NCBI RefSeq assembly: GCF_015706575.1
Contig: NW_024037076.1
Location: 11,256,777 to 11,320,776, forward strand
Direction of reading: 5' to 3'
DNA length: 64,000 nucleotides
From: Patiria miniata
Taxonomy: Eukaryota > Echinodermata > Asteroidea > Valvatida > Asterinidae
Positions within the stretch are counted from its first letter, which is position 1. Every line of letters starts with the position of its first letter. The notes beneath the pieces were generated by a model, which was given only the letters and a program-made list of their open reading frames with translations, made no database searches and was not told the DNA's origin. Positions 12,801-24,313 of this stretch are shown one piece after another. Both the position numbers and the translations under genes were made by a program.

Positions 12801-13783
12801 TAGTCAGTGGCGTATAATAAAAAATCATAATGCCGAAAAGCCCTATGTTGCGTATTTAAAGGTGCAGTTTTTCTGCACTGGGATTTTGTTTAGCCCGTTA
12901 ACTTTGTACACGTGTTAGCCCATTGACTTTGTACACGTTTTCAAGCCACCGTTGCTATAACTTGGCGATCTGGAATCGTCATCAATGTTACAGCCAAGGA
13001 AGACCCTCATACAAAAAATATTCCAAGACTATGACGTCATGATGACGTCATCACCCAATTTTTTTTTGATTGATTTTTGAAAATGTACGTGCATATTATG
13101 TTGTCCTATATCTACAGAACTGTAAGTCTGATTGGGTTGAAATGTGTCTAGACCGGGATGTGTTATAGGTAAAAACAACAATTAGGTGACGCCGGAGATT
13201 TTATGTGAATATTTGAAGTTTTTGACCTTTTAGCCATATCTCATGAACGTCACATGCAAAATTCAAAATTCTTTGTGTATTTGGTCTGTTAGGTAAAAGG
13301 TATTTGCACAACATTTTGAACAAAATATCTGACATCAATATGCAATTTTTCAAAACACATATAAGGAAAGGTCCGACTGTCATGAAACTTAATGGGTAGG
13401 TAAATAATGGTACTAGTATACAAAGTTTAAAGTGACGTCACGATGACGTCATCGTTTGGTTTTTATAACTTTTAGATCTTTTAAATTTTATTGTGCTTCC
13501 ACAAATTGCACACTTTCTTTCATCGGATTGACATTAAACTTGTTTCAAACCAAAATCACAATGACAAAATGTGCATTGAGAAGGATCTTCAAGATGACGT
13601 CATTGCAGGGCAAGTGACATTATTTGATAAAATTATACTTTAGGAATTATTCTAAGCGTTTTGAACAACCTTTAACTTCATAAAGCACTCTGAAAAGTGA
13701 CTGCAAAAGGACAAACAAAAAAATATTTTTAAAATGCGAAAACGCCCTGTGTTCTGTTTGCAAACAGACATACAGGTCTAGTT
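12801..13783. repeat. TGACGTCA-pair modules
   Basis: Exact pairs at 13032-13050 (spacer TGA) and 13433-13451 (spacer CGA). The block ends with GCCCTGTGTTCTGTTTGCAA and then the hairpin cluster. Confidence 0.82.
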
Positions 13784-13916
13784 GGCTTTTCCGCATAGTG
13801 CGGAAAAGCCTTTGTTTTTGTTCTCAGTTTTTTGGCTTTTCCGCAAAGTTGCGGAAAAGCCTTTGTTTTTGTTCTCATTTTTTTTTTTTGGCTTTTTCGC
13901 CATCAGCGAAAAAGCC
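13784..13916. repeat. Hairpin minisatellite cluster 3
   Basis: Hairpins at 13784-13810 (GGCTTTTCCGC/GCGGAAAAGCC), 13834-13861 (same stem) and 13890-13916 (GGCTTTTTCGC/GCGAAAAAGCC). The C/T change in the left arm is matched by G/A in the right arm. Confidence 0.9.
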
Positions 13917-13949
13917 TTTGTTTCTGTTCTGATTTTTTTTTTTCTTACT

Positions 13950-15010
13950 TCTTCTTCTTGTTCTTCTATCCCAAATCCCATTGACTTTGCACATGTTTCA
14001 TTCTGGACCCCACTTTTGACCCTGAACATACTTCAATCTTAATGAAACTTGGCACAGAGTCAAGACCCAAAGTGAACTCGTGCATGGAAAAGTGACGTCA
14101 TCATGACGTCATCATGGGCCACGTGACGTCATCTGAAATGTGTAAACTTTAGGACCCTATATCTAAAGAACTATAAGTCGGATTGGGTTGAAACTCGGTA
14201 TATTGGTAAACCGGGATGTGTTATAGATAAAAATTGAGGTGACGTCATCATGACGTCATCGTGTGATTTTATATCGATTTTTGACGTTTTGGACCTTGAA
14301 GCCATATCTCACGAATGCAATATGCTAAATTCAAAATTCTTTTTGTATTAGGTTTGTTAAGCAATAGGTATATGCACAAAATTTTGAAAAATGTGTGACG
14401 TCATGATGACGTCATCAAAAATGCGATTTTGTAAAACACATATAAAGGAATGTCCGATCGTACTGAAACTTGGCGGGTGGGTAGATAATTGTACCAGTGC
14501 AAAAAATATGAAATGACGTCACGATGACGTCATCGACAGATTTTTAACGATTTTTTAAATATTTACAATTTTATTCTGATTACGAAATTTAACACTTTTA
14601 TTTATCCAAGTCGCTTCAAACTTGGTACAGGCTAAGTCCACAAAAGAATAATGAGCACCGCCAAGTATTGTTATAATGACGTCATCATGGGTCACGTGAC
14701 GTCATCTTAAAAGTTCATAATTCAAAGCCCAATATCTACAGCACGGTAAGTCTGATTGTATTGAAACTCGGTATGTAGGTAGACCAGGATGTGTTATAGG
14801 TACAAATTGAAATGACGTCATAATGACGTCATCATACGATTTTATATGATTTTATGAGTTGTTGGACCCTTTAAGCCATATCACACGAACGCAACATGCA
14901 AAATTCAAAATTCTTTTTGTATTTGGTTTGACAGGGAATAAGTATATACACAAAATTTTGAAAAGAATGTGACGTCATCATGACGTCATCAAAAATGCGA
15001 TAGTTGAAAA
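13950..15010. repeat. Best-preserved TGACGTCA-pair array
   Basis: Six exact pairs lie within 900 bp: 14093, 14240, 14396, 14514, 14813 and 14970 (first base of each). Three single CACGTGACGTCA-type sites are between them. Two modules alternate: TAAGTCGGATTGGGTTGAAAC and CCGATCGTACTGAAACTTGG. Confidence 0.9.
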
Positions 15011-15020
15011 CACATATAAA

Positions 15021-15632
15021 CATCATTGAACAATCACCATCAACTAATCAACAATAACAAATCAAAAATCAAAATCAACAGTCAAAATCAACAATCAACA
15101 CCAAAATCATCAGCTATCAACAATCAACTATCAATAATCATCAACCGACATCAACATCAACAATCAACAATCAACAATCAAAATCAACAATTAACAATTA
15201 ACATCAACAATCATCAACAATCAACATCAATAACCAACATCAAAAATCAACATCAAGAAACATCATCAACAATCGACATAAATAATCAACATCAACAATC
15301 AACGTCATCAATCATCAACAACATCAACATCAAAGATCAATATCAAAAATTAACATCAGCATTCAACAACAACATCATCAACATCAACAATCAGCATCAA
15401 CTAATCATCAATCAACATCAACAATAACAATCAACAATCAAAATCAACAATTTACAATTAACATCAACAATCATCAACAATCAACATAAATAACCAACAT
15501 AAACAATCATCATCAGAAACATCACCAACAATCGACATCAATAATCAACGTCAACAATCAACATCAACAATCAACAATCAACATCAACAATCAACAATCA
15601 ACATCAACAATCAACAACAACAATCAACAATG
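15021..15632. repeat. ATCAAC/ATCAACA simple-sequence satellite
   Basis: About 610 bp of CATCAACAATCAACA-type units with drift. It gives a long Asn/Gln/His-rich open frame purely from composition. It interrupts the TGACGTCA array. Confidence 0.95.
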
Positions 15633-16089
15633 CGAAAAAGCCCTATGTTCTGTTGATTGAACAGACATAAACCTCTAGTTTTTTTGGGTTTTTTTGGCTT
15701 CTTCTTTTTGTCGCCTAAATCCCATAGACTTTGTGCACGTTTTTTCTCATCGCCACTTTTGGCATTAATCTTTGTCATACATCATTCAAAGTTAGCATAA
15801 GCATAGTCCCTATAGCAAAGATGTGTCCCGAAGATTGACGTCATGGTGACGTCATCGACTAATTTATTATAGATTTTTGAATATTTCATTTTTCCCATAG
15901 ACTTTGTACACAGAAATTTAAAAAAAATTGTCTATTTGCAAAGGGCATTTTTGACTCTTTGCCAGTAATTCATTTACACCAGTCTTTGTCTAAGCAAAGA
16001 CCCTAATTTAAACAACATTGTGTAATGATGACGTCATGATGACGTCATCAGGTGTGTGTTTATAGGCAATTAAATTGTGACACTTTTAA
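15633..16089. repeat. TGACGTCA-pair module
   Basis: It begins with GCGAAAAAGCCCTATGTTCT and has exact pairs at 15836-15854 and 16029-16047. Confidence 0.8.
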
Positions 16090-16870
16090 TATTAAAAAAT
16101 GCATAAGAAATCAACCGTACGCGTCCGCAGCATTTTGTTGCCGGCAATGGTAGAATAGGTTGAGGTCTTTATTTCATTCAGTGTGCGTGAAATCACGTGA
16201 CCCTTGCTTCCGGTCGAAAAAGGCCAAAACCGGAAGTGGCTTATTATTTAAAAATGGTAATAGGTATGAACTTGCTTTTAACGGTGTTAGTCTCTTGGCC
16301 GATAGTATTCTTCAAATCATCTACCGATGACGTCATGCAATCTTCGAGCGCCCTCTAGCGACAGGTTGAAAATTAGCAAAAATGTATTTTGAATAGATGT
16401 CTGTGGCGAAGTTTGTCGGAATCACCTAAATATTGGTGTATATGATGACCTTGACCCACTTAAGACGTGTGCGAAGTTTTAGGCGAATGACGTCATCAGA
16501 CCGGAAGTTATAATACAAAGACCCTTTTTCATTTGAAAATTCCTGAAAAATCAACCATGGCAGTTTTTATATTTGTTTTTACTTTAATTGTCGATTGAAG
16601 GGTAGGTCTAAAACATTTCAAAGTTTCGAGGCGATAAGCGAACTCGAACATACCCTGCGCACGCTTAAAACTTCACGTTGACAATACCTCTGCTTCAAAA
16701 CATGCACAGGACAGGACGTCCACAATGTACATGTACATGCATTGCACGTACGTTGTACATAGGCACATAATCGTATGTCAGTCAGCCTACAGCGCACGTG
16801 TTGCTGAGGTCAAATCCTGTCCACAGTGACTGTTTTAACTTTGACAGATTTTATGTTCATGCATGCGCAT
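16090..16870. repeat. 0.8-kb interspersed module, copy 4
   Basis: Nearly the same as copy 1 (CGCGTCCGCAGCATTTTGTT, GAGCGCCCTCTAGCGACAGG, AGGCGAATGACGTCATCAG). It ends at the GCATGCGCATAGACAGGGAC string shared by the copies. Confidence 0.85.
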
Positions 16871-19067
16871 AGACAGGGACGTATTATAGCACTTTTGGCA
16901 TTAATCTTTGTCAGATATCATTGAAAGTTGGCATAAGCATAGTCCCTATAGCCAAGATGTGTACCGAAGAGTGACGTCATGGTGACGTCATCAAGTGATT
17001 TATTATGGATTTATGAATAATTAATTTTTCTCATAGACTTTGTACACAGCTTTCTCCACAAGTCTTTCCCTATACAATTACACTGATATATCTTACTGAG
17101 TAGTTCTGAACTTCGGCTGAGAATTACTATGAGAAGGAAAAAGAAATCGTATTTCTTTACGCCTGTCATTTGATTGAAAATATTCCCAAGAGTTAGAATA
17201 GCAAGTAATATTTTATAAAAAATGTTTCAGTTTAAAGAAAAATCACGCATTTGAAGGTGCAGTTTTTCTGCTGTGGGATTTTTAACCTATTGACTTTGTA
17301 CACGTTTTCAAGCCACCATTTTCATAACTTGGCGATCTAAAATCGTCATCAAAGTTACAGCCAAGGAAGACCCTCATAAAAAAATTATGCCAAGACTATG
17401 ACGTCACGATGACGTCATCACCTAATGTTTTTATTGATTTTTGAAAATTTACGTACATATTGTGAAGTCTTATATCTACAGAAATGTAAGTCCGATTGGG
17501 TTGAAACTTGGTATGTGGTTATACCAGGATGTGTTATAAATTAAAAATGAGGTGACGTCATGATGACGTCATCCTGAGATTTTATATGAATATTTATTTG
17601 TTTGGACCTTTTAGCCATATCTCCCGAACGCAACATGCAAAATGCAAAATTCTTGTTTGCGTTTGGTCTGTTATGTAATAGCTTTTCGCACAAAACTTGA
17701 AAAATGTGTGACGTCATCATGACGTCATCAAAATGCGATTTTTCAAAACTCATATAAGGAAAGGTCCAATTGTCATGAAACTTGGTGGGTAGGTAGTTAA
17801 TCATACTAGTATGCAAAGTTCGAAGTGACGTCAGGATGACGTCATCAAAAACTTTACAAAATATTTGTGGATTTTCAAAGTGCGTTTTGGACTCTTTGCC
17901 AGTAATTTATTTACACCACTCTTTGTCCAAGCAAAGACCTTGTACACACGCACATACATCATATTGCCGAGGTCAAATCCTGTCCACAGTGACCATTTTA
18001 GCCGATTTTCGGCTAACTTTGACAGATTTTATGTTCATGCATATTCAGGGTATTATTGATTAAAAAAAATCATAATGCGGAAAAGCCCTATGTTCTGTTG
18101 CAAACAGACATAGACCTCTAGTTTTTCTTTCTTCTTCTTTTGTCGCCTAAATCCCATAGACTTTGTACACGGTTTTTCTGCTCACCACTTTTGGCAATAA
18201 TCTTTGTCATACATCATTCAAAGTTTGCTTAAGCATAGTCCCTATAGCAAAGATGTGTCCCAAAGATTGACGTCATAGTGACGTCATCGACTAATTTATA
18301 ATAGATTTTTGAATATTTAATTTTTCCCATAGACTTTGTACACAGAAATTTAATAATTTTTTTTTTGATTTTCAAAGGGCATTTTCAACTCTTTGCCAGT
18401 AATTCATTTACACCACTCTTTGTCCAAGCAAAGACCCTAATTCAAACAACATTGTGTAATGATGACGTCACGATGACGTCATCTGGTGTTTATTTATGGG
18501 CAATTAAATTGTGACACATCCACAATGTACTTGTACATTCTGCATCCAAAATCGCACACTTCCTTTCATCGGATTGACTTTAAACTTGGTTCATATTAAA
18601 ACTACAATGACAAAGTGTGCATTGAGAATGGTTTTCAACATGGCGTCATCGCAGGGCACGTGACGTCATGTGTCAAAGCTTTATTTAAAAAAATCTCATA
18701 GACAATGCACATGATTCTTGTACATGACACTTCTGGCATTGTACTTTGTCATACATCATTCAAATAAGGCACATGCATTGTCCTTATGGCAAAGTTGTGT
18801 CCCGAAGAGTGACATCATGATTACGTTATCATGGGTCACGTGACGTCATCACAAACGTGAATATTTTGAAGCTCTATATCTACAGAACTGTAAGTCCGAT
18901 TGGGTTGAACTCGGTATGTAGGTAGGCCGGGAAGTGTTAAAGGTAAAAATTGAGGTGATGTCATGATGACATCATCGTGCGATTTGATATGACTTTTTGA
19001 ATTGTTGGACCTTAAGCCATATCTCATGAACGCAACAATTCAAAATAATTTTTTGTGACAAAATATC
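16871..19067. repeat. TGACGTCA-pair array, continued
   Basis: Exact pairs at 16972, 17399, 17553, 17709, 17826, 18268 and 18463. Modules are truncated and joined at different points (for example at 17940 and 18520), suggesting repeated recombination. No gene is supported. Confidence 0.85.
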
Positions 19068-20712
19068 GATGAATTGTGCACTTTTGCATAAAAGCGTGAA
19101 ACTTGGCACAGATGTTCATATTCATGCCATAAAAATGTTTAAGATGTGGAGCCATCGCAAATTTACCTTTTAAGGGGCGTGGCAACCATATCAGGAAGAA
19201 AGGGGCGGGTTTTCCTTATGCCCACCATGGATATATTGTTCCCACATTCACAGAGAAATGGAACTTTCCACAGACATTGACATTCATGAGAAAAAAATTC
19301 AAGATATGGGACCATCGCAAACACACCCTTTTTAGGGGCGTGGCAGCCATATTGAAAAAGGGGGGCGGGTTCTCATTATGCCCACCATGGGAAAATGTGC
19401 CCACATCTCATAAACGAATGAAGCTAATTCCCATCGGTATTAAAATTCACGAGAAAACGCAAACACACCCTTTAAGGGGCGTGGCAGCCATAGTAAAATG
19501 GGGGGGTAGTCATGATGCCCCTATAAAAAAGTTGTGCCTACCTTTCATAAACGGATTAAACTCCACACAGACAATATATTTATGAGAATCTTTCTTTTTT
19601 CAAATGTGAAGCCATCACAGACTTACCCTTTATTAGAGGCGTGGCATATATAAAAAAAAATTGGGGATGCTACTAATCATTTGCCCACCATCAAAATGTG
19701 TGCCTATCTTTCATAAATGAGTAAACCTTGGTGAAAGAAATAAATTCTGATGTGGAGCCACAGCAAACTCCTTTTAGAGGTGTAAGTGGCCTACTAACTG
19801 TGCCCACAATTGCAATTTTGATGTTTTGTTGTTGATTTCTTATAATGTTGATTGGCCCATAAGCTATATGATATTATTTGGTAATAACTTACACCAAAGA
19901 GCATGGGTAACTACCGGTATGACTACCCCCCCCCCATTTTACTATGGCTGCCATGCCCCTAAAAGGGTGTGTTTGCTATGGCTCCACGTCTGAATTTTTG
20001 TCCTGAATATTAATGTCTGTGGGAATTAGCTTGATTTGTTTATGAGATTTATTTATAATTTTTCCCATAGTGGGCATAATGAGAAACCCGCCCTTTTTTT
20101 CAATATGGCTGCCACGCCCCTAAAAGGGTGTGTTCGCAAAGGCTCCACATCTTGAATTTGTTTTCTCATGAATGTCAATGTCTGTGGAAAGTTTCATTTC
20201 CCTATGAATGTGGGAACAATATTTCCATGGTGGGCAAAATGAAAACCCCGCCCCCATTTTCTAATATGGTTGCCACGCCCTTAAAAGGTCTGTTTGAGAT
20301 GGCTCTACATCTGGATTGTTTTCTTGTAATGAATATAAACGTCTGTGGAACGTTTTATTCGTTCATGAAAATATGGGCACAATGTTTCCCAAGGTGGGCA
20401 TAATAATTGCCCCCCCCCCTTATTTTCAAATGGCGCCACGCCCCCAAAAAGGTACTTTTGTGGTGGTTCCGAATCTGAAAACACTTATAATTTATACGAT
20501 TATGTCTTTGTGAAGTTTCCTGCTTTTGTGACAAGTGGGAACAACCGTTTTCACTGCGGGCACGACAAGTCCGGCCCCCCTTTTTAAATGGATGCCACGC
20601 CCCTAAAAGGGTCAACTTGCGATGGCTCCACATCTAAAACATTTTCTTGCATGAATGTAAACATCTGTGCCAAGTTTCATGCTTTTATGCAAAAGTGCAC
20701 AATTTTTTCACA
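19068..20712. repeat. 1.6-kb fold-back built from ~155-bp monomers
   Basis: The left arm has monomers marked by GGGGCGTGGCAGCCAT at about 19180, 19335, 19477, 19636 and a decayed one near 19780. The right arm has the reverse complement ATGGCTGCCACGCCCCTA at about 19946, 20105, 20267, 20431 and 20589. The outer ends match inversely: GTGCACTTTTGCATAAAAGC at the left and GCTTTTATGCAAAAGTGCAC at the right. Other monomer marks are TTATGCCCACCATGG and ACATTGACATTCATGAG. Open frames here are repeat by-products. Confidence 0.92.
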
Positions 20713-22500
20713 TATCCGCTGGACTAGTAGTAGGTATATGAACACAATTTTGAAAAGTGTGTGACGTCATCATGACGTCATCACAAATGCAATTTTGTAA
20801 AACGCATATAAGGGAAGGTCCGATCGTCATGAAACTTGGTGGGTAGGTAGATAATGGTACTAGTATGCAAAGTCCGAAGTGACGTCACGATGGCAATATC
20901 ATTTGATTTTTTATGATATTTGTTTTATTTCAAAACTGAATTCTGCTTCCAAAATTGTAAACTTCCTTTCATTGGATTGACTTCAAACTTGGTACAAACC
21001 AAAACCACAATGACAAAATGTGCATTGACATGTGTTGTGAAGATGACGTCATCGCAGGGCATGTGAAGTCATGTAATAAAGCTTTATTTTTTGGAATTAT
21101 TCTAAGCATTTCGAACAACCTTAAACTGAATCAAGCACTCTCAAAGGTGACTGCAAAAAGGATAAACATAACATAAACATTTGTTAAATGCGAAAAAGCC
21201 CTATGTTCTGTTCGAAGAGACATAGCTTTAGTTGTATTTTGTTTGCTAGGAAATAGTTATTTGCACAAAATTTATTTTAAAAGGTGTGACGTAATCAAAA
21301 AAAAATTTCAAAACACATATAAGGAAAGGTCCGATCGTCATGAAACTTGGTGGGTAGATAGATAATGGTACTATTATGCAAAGTCCGAAGTGACGTCACC
21401 ATGACGTCATCGTTTGATTTTTTTATAATTTTTTTAATATTTATAATTTTATTCTGCTTCCGAAATCGATTTCTTCCTTTCATGGGATTGATTTTGAACT
21501 TGGTTCAAACCAAAAACACTGAAATGACAAAATGTGCATTGACAAGTGTTGTCGAGATGACATCATTGCAGGGCATGTGGCGTCATGTGATAAAATTATA
21601 TTTTAGGAAATATTCTAAGCATATTGAACAACCTTTAACTGCATGAAGCACTCTGTGACTGCAAAAGAACCAACGAAATAAACATTTGTTAATTGCGAAA
21701 AAGCCCCGTGTTCTGTTTTCAAACAGACATACAGCTCTATTTTTTTCCAGTCATTTTTGCCCATAGCATTTGTACACGTATTTTTATTACCGGCACTTTG
21801 GCCACTAAAATCAATCCGATTGCCTTTATACTCGGCACACACTTAGACCAGCATCTGCAGTTGATCCCAGAACATTGACGTTATCATGACGTTATCACGT
21901 GTCACGTGACGTTACATTATATGTGATTTCTCTGTTGTGACAATTTTGTAGCAGAATTCGGCTAGATCTGACAGATTGGGCTATATCTCCAGAACTACAT
22001 GTCCGATTTAAAAGTTGGTATGTACCTAGACCGGGATGTCTTATAGATGACAGTTATCTTGACGTCATGATAACGTCATCACGTGACATATGACGTTATA
22101 TAAAATAAACATATTTTGGAGGTCTATATCTCCTGAACTACACGTCCAATGGGGTTGAAAGTTCGTATCTACCTAGACCGGGATGTGTTATAGATGAAAA
22201 TTGAAGTGACTTCACGATGACGGCATCATGGGTCACGTGACGCTACGTTAAAGATTAACAGATCTTTGAAAATCAATATAAAATCAATCGATAGAATAAC
22301 CCAGGGTTTTGGATTTTTTGTATATTATGTGCAAAATCACGTGACCCTTCCGGTTGAAACCGGAAGTACCTTGTTATTTAAAATTGGTGAAAGATGTCAA
22401 CTTGCTTTGAACGATGTATGCTATGGATAAGTTGTTATTTACAAACAAAAATATAGTTATAGATGAAAATTGATGTGACGTCATCATGACGTCATCACGT
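20713..22500. repeat. TGACGTCA-pair modules, last part of the array
   Basis: Exact pairs at 20762, 21391 and 22476. It includes two GAAAAAGCCCTATGTTCTG module ends (about 21190 and 21697) and a shortened relative of the 0.8-kb module at about 22290-22440. Confidence 0.8.
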
Positions 22501-22704
22501 CACATGTGACGTCAAAATTCAAAGCCCCGTGGGAATGTAATCACATATTATATCCACCAGTTATTAGCAACAGAACTACACATCCTTCCTGGATGGAACT
22601 TATACTTGAAACTTTACATGTGACATGTAACAAAAAAATTAGCGAAACAGCCCTGTGTTTGTCCACAAACATAAGTATAGTTTCATTTGAATTTTAATAC
22701 ACAG
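22501..22704 (+). other. Sequence immediately upstream of the first recognised exon
   Basis: The last 25 bases (TTTCATTTGAATTTTAATACACAG) form the acceptor of CUB exon 1 and are identical before CUB exon 3. I see no promoter. Exon 1 starts in phase 1, so this is intron, and the true 5' end lies further upstream. Confidence 0.7.
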
Positions 22705-24313
22705 ACGAGGACCGTATCGTTTACATTGGGGCATCCGAAACAGCTGAGCTTGCATCGACTAGATACCCGAACTCGTACATCAATTACATCCAGATAGCGT
22801 GGATCATCCAAACCGAAGAAGTTCGCAAGATCCGCATTTCCTTTGCCCAGTTTTCTACAGAGTCTGGGTATGACGTCTTCCAAGCTGGTGATGGCAACAT
22901 TAGCACCCACAATGTGTTCTTTCAGTGGAGTGGGAGCAGAAACCCGCCCGATCTGCGGTCAGCTGGAAATACCATGTGGCTTCGGTTCACTACTGACGGA
23001 AGTGTCAGATATTCAGGGTTTCTGCTGACGGCATTCAGTGTACCTGCCTCTGGTAAGCCATAATTCAATCTTTCTTTGTCCTGGAAAAGTTGTGAACATT
23101 TCAAAAGATGCCCTTACCTTTTCATGCAGCTCTTGAGGTTGCGCTTGCTAAAAAGAGGTTTTTCGTAGTGTTGTTATATGTTGGAATTTAAGAATCAATT
23201 CACACATGTACATGTACGTTTGTTTATGGTGTAAACACGAGGATTTTCCTTTTGTTCCTCGTCCCTTTTCCTTTGTTAGCAACAGCTCTCATTGGTTTTG
23301 TATACGTTTCCTAATCAAGGGCGACCTCGATTTGGTTCCTGTCCTCCATTCACCGATGATGTTGCACGTGTGCGTCCTTGATTTTCACCATAAACAAACG
23401 CACAGGTTAAAAGGGAGCTGCGTCCTGGAATACGCCCTATTGGGCTAGAAAATGCGCTTTGAACGATATGATGTTAATCGGATGAATATCTAAAAGAAGA
23501 ATATACACATCAACACAACTAACATTTAAAAACTGGGCGTTTTGTGTTATTCTTGGCTGCAAAAAAATTGGCTGTTCATGCTAGTTGTGATTCCAGTTGT
23601 AAAGGGTACGCCTTTTGCTTTTGCTGTGCATTGGCGCTGTGTGTAAATTTTGTGACACACACGACGTGTATCGTACATTGAATGGACATGACATGAAAAA
23701 CGTATGCGTACTCTGTCGTGTCCGATGTAAAAAAAACGGGAGTTTATTTTTGGGTGGGTTTTCTTTTGGTCTTTTCTCGGGAACGATTACGTTAGTTTCC
23801 TTTCAACTAGACCTTTTAAATAGTAACACACAATAAAGAAAATGACATTTTCGGGGATTTCAGGACCTGGTGCCTCTTGAAACATGCATGAAATGATTTT
23901 TGCCTTTAAAAACCAGGGTATACTGGGGGAAGTGGTCTGTGAGCCGAGTGCATACGATGGCCTGTGTGCCACTTCCTCATCACACACACACATAAGCCAC
24001 CCACTCTTGTTTTACTATACTCCCGAGGACAATGTTTTGTGTTTTCCTTTGTCCCTGTAATATAACACTCTCCCATACTAAGCACACGAACCTACCACAG
24101 AGGACCGTTTTGAACAAAAGACCCAACTCCCGAGGACTAAAAGGATCTGTTGCTCTCCCTTGTAGAACAAGTACGGCCGCACATACGTGAACGGTCCCAG
24201 AATTCAGGATCTTCATTACTTGTGCGCAATTTTAATGATTAGAAAAAGGTTCCTTTACTGGACATAAACCAATCTTATACACTTGATGTGTTTAGGCAAC
24301 AGTTATTCCCGGT
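22680..24313 (+). repeat. Duplicated CUB exon plus intron, copy 1
   Basis: It matches 28401-29628 from the acceptor tract through the CUB exon and the following intron. Copy 1 carries about 440 bp (about 23190-23628) that copy 2 lacks. Copy 2 has small insertions near 29441-29460 and 29490. Shared intron strings include TCCTTTCAACTAGACC and GAGGACCGTTTTGAACA. Confidence 0.9.
22705..23052 (+). CDS. Exon 1 in window: CUB domain 1
   Basis: The acceptor is TTTTAATACACAG and the donor GTAAGCC. The exon is 348 nt, phase 1-1, and encodes 116 residues as a complete CUB domain. Visible CUB marks are [20 protein letters not shown] at the N-terminal third, the YDVFQAGDG loop, [15 protein letters not shown] and TDGS..YSGF near the end. 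The YD and TDG aspartates match two calcium ligands of calcium-binding CUBs. All four canonical CUB cysteines are missing. The exon and its downstream intron are duplicated at 28426. Because it starts in phase 1 it needs an upstream exon, which I could not find in the 22.7 kb before it. Confidence 0.9.

Noticed and set aside
554..13916. CRISPR-like arrays
   Set aside because: The units are self-complementary minisatellite hairpins in a eukaryotic repeat region, with irregular spacing, similar spacers and no cas genes.
15026..15427. Open frame of 133 codons rich in Asn, Gln, His and Ile
   Set aside because: It is the direct translation of the ATCAAC satellite and stays open because the repeat unit contains no stop codon.
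19277..20633. Open frames of about 90-100 codons with repeated GVAAI and KKGG strings
   Set aside because: They lie in the ~155-bp monomers of the fold-back and recur on both strands as repeat by-products.
22501..22704. Promoter or first exon just upstream of CUB1
   Set aside because: The exon begins in phase 1 after a standard acceptor, and no in-frame ATG with a signal peptide is present nearby.
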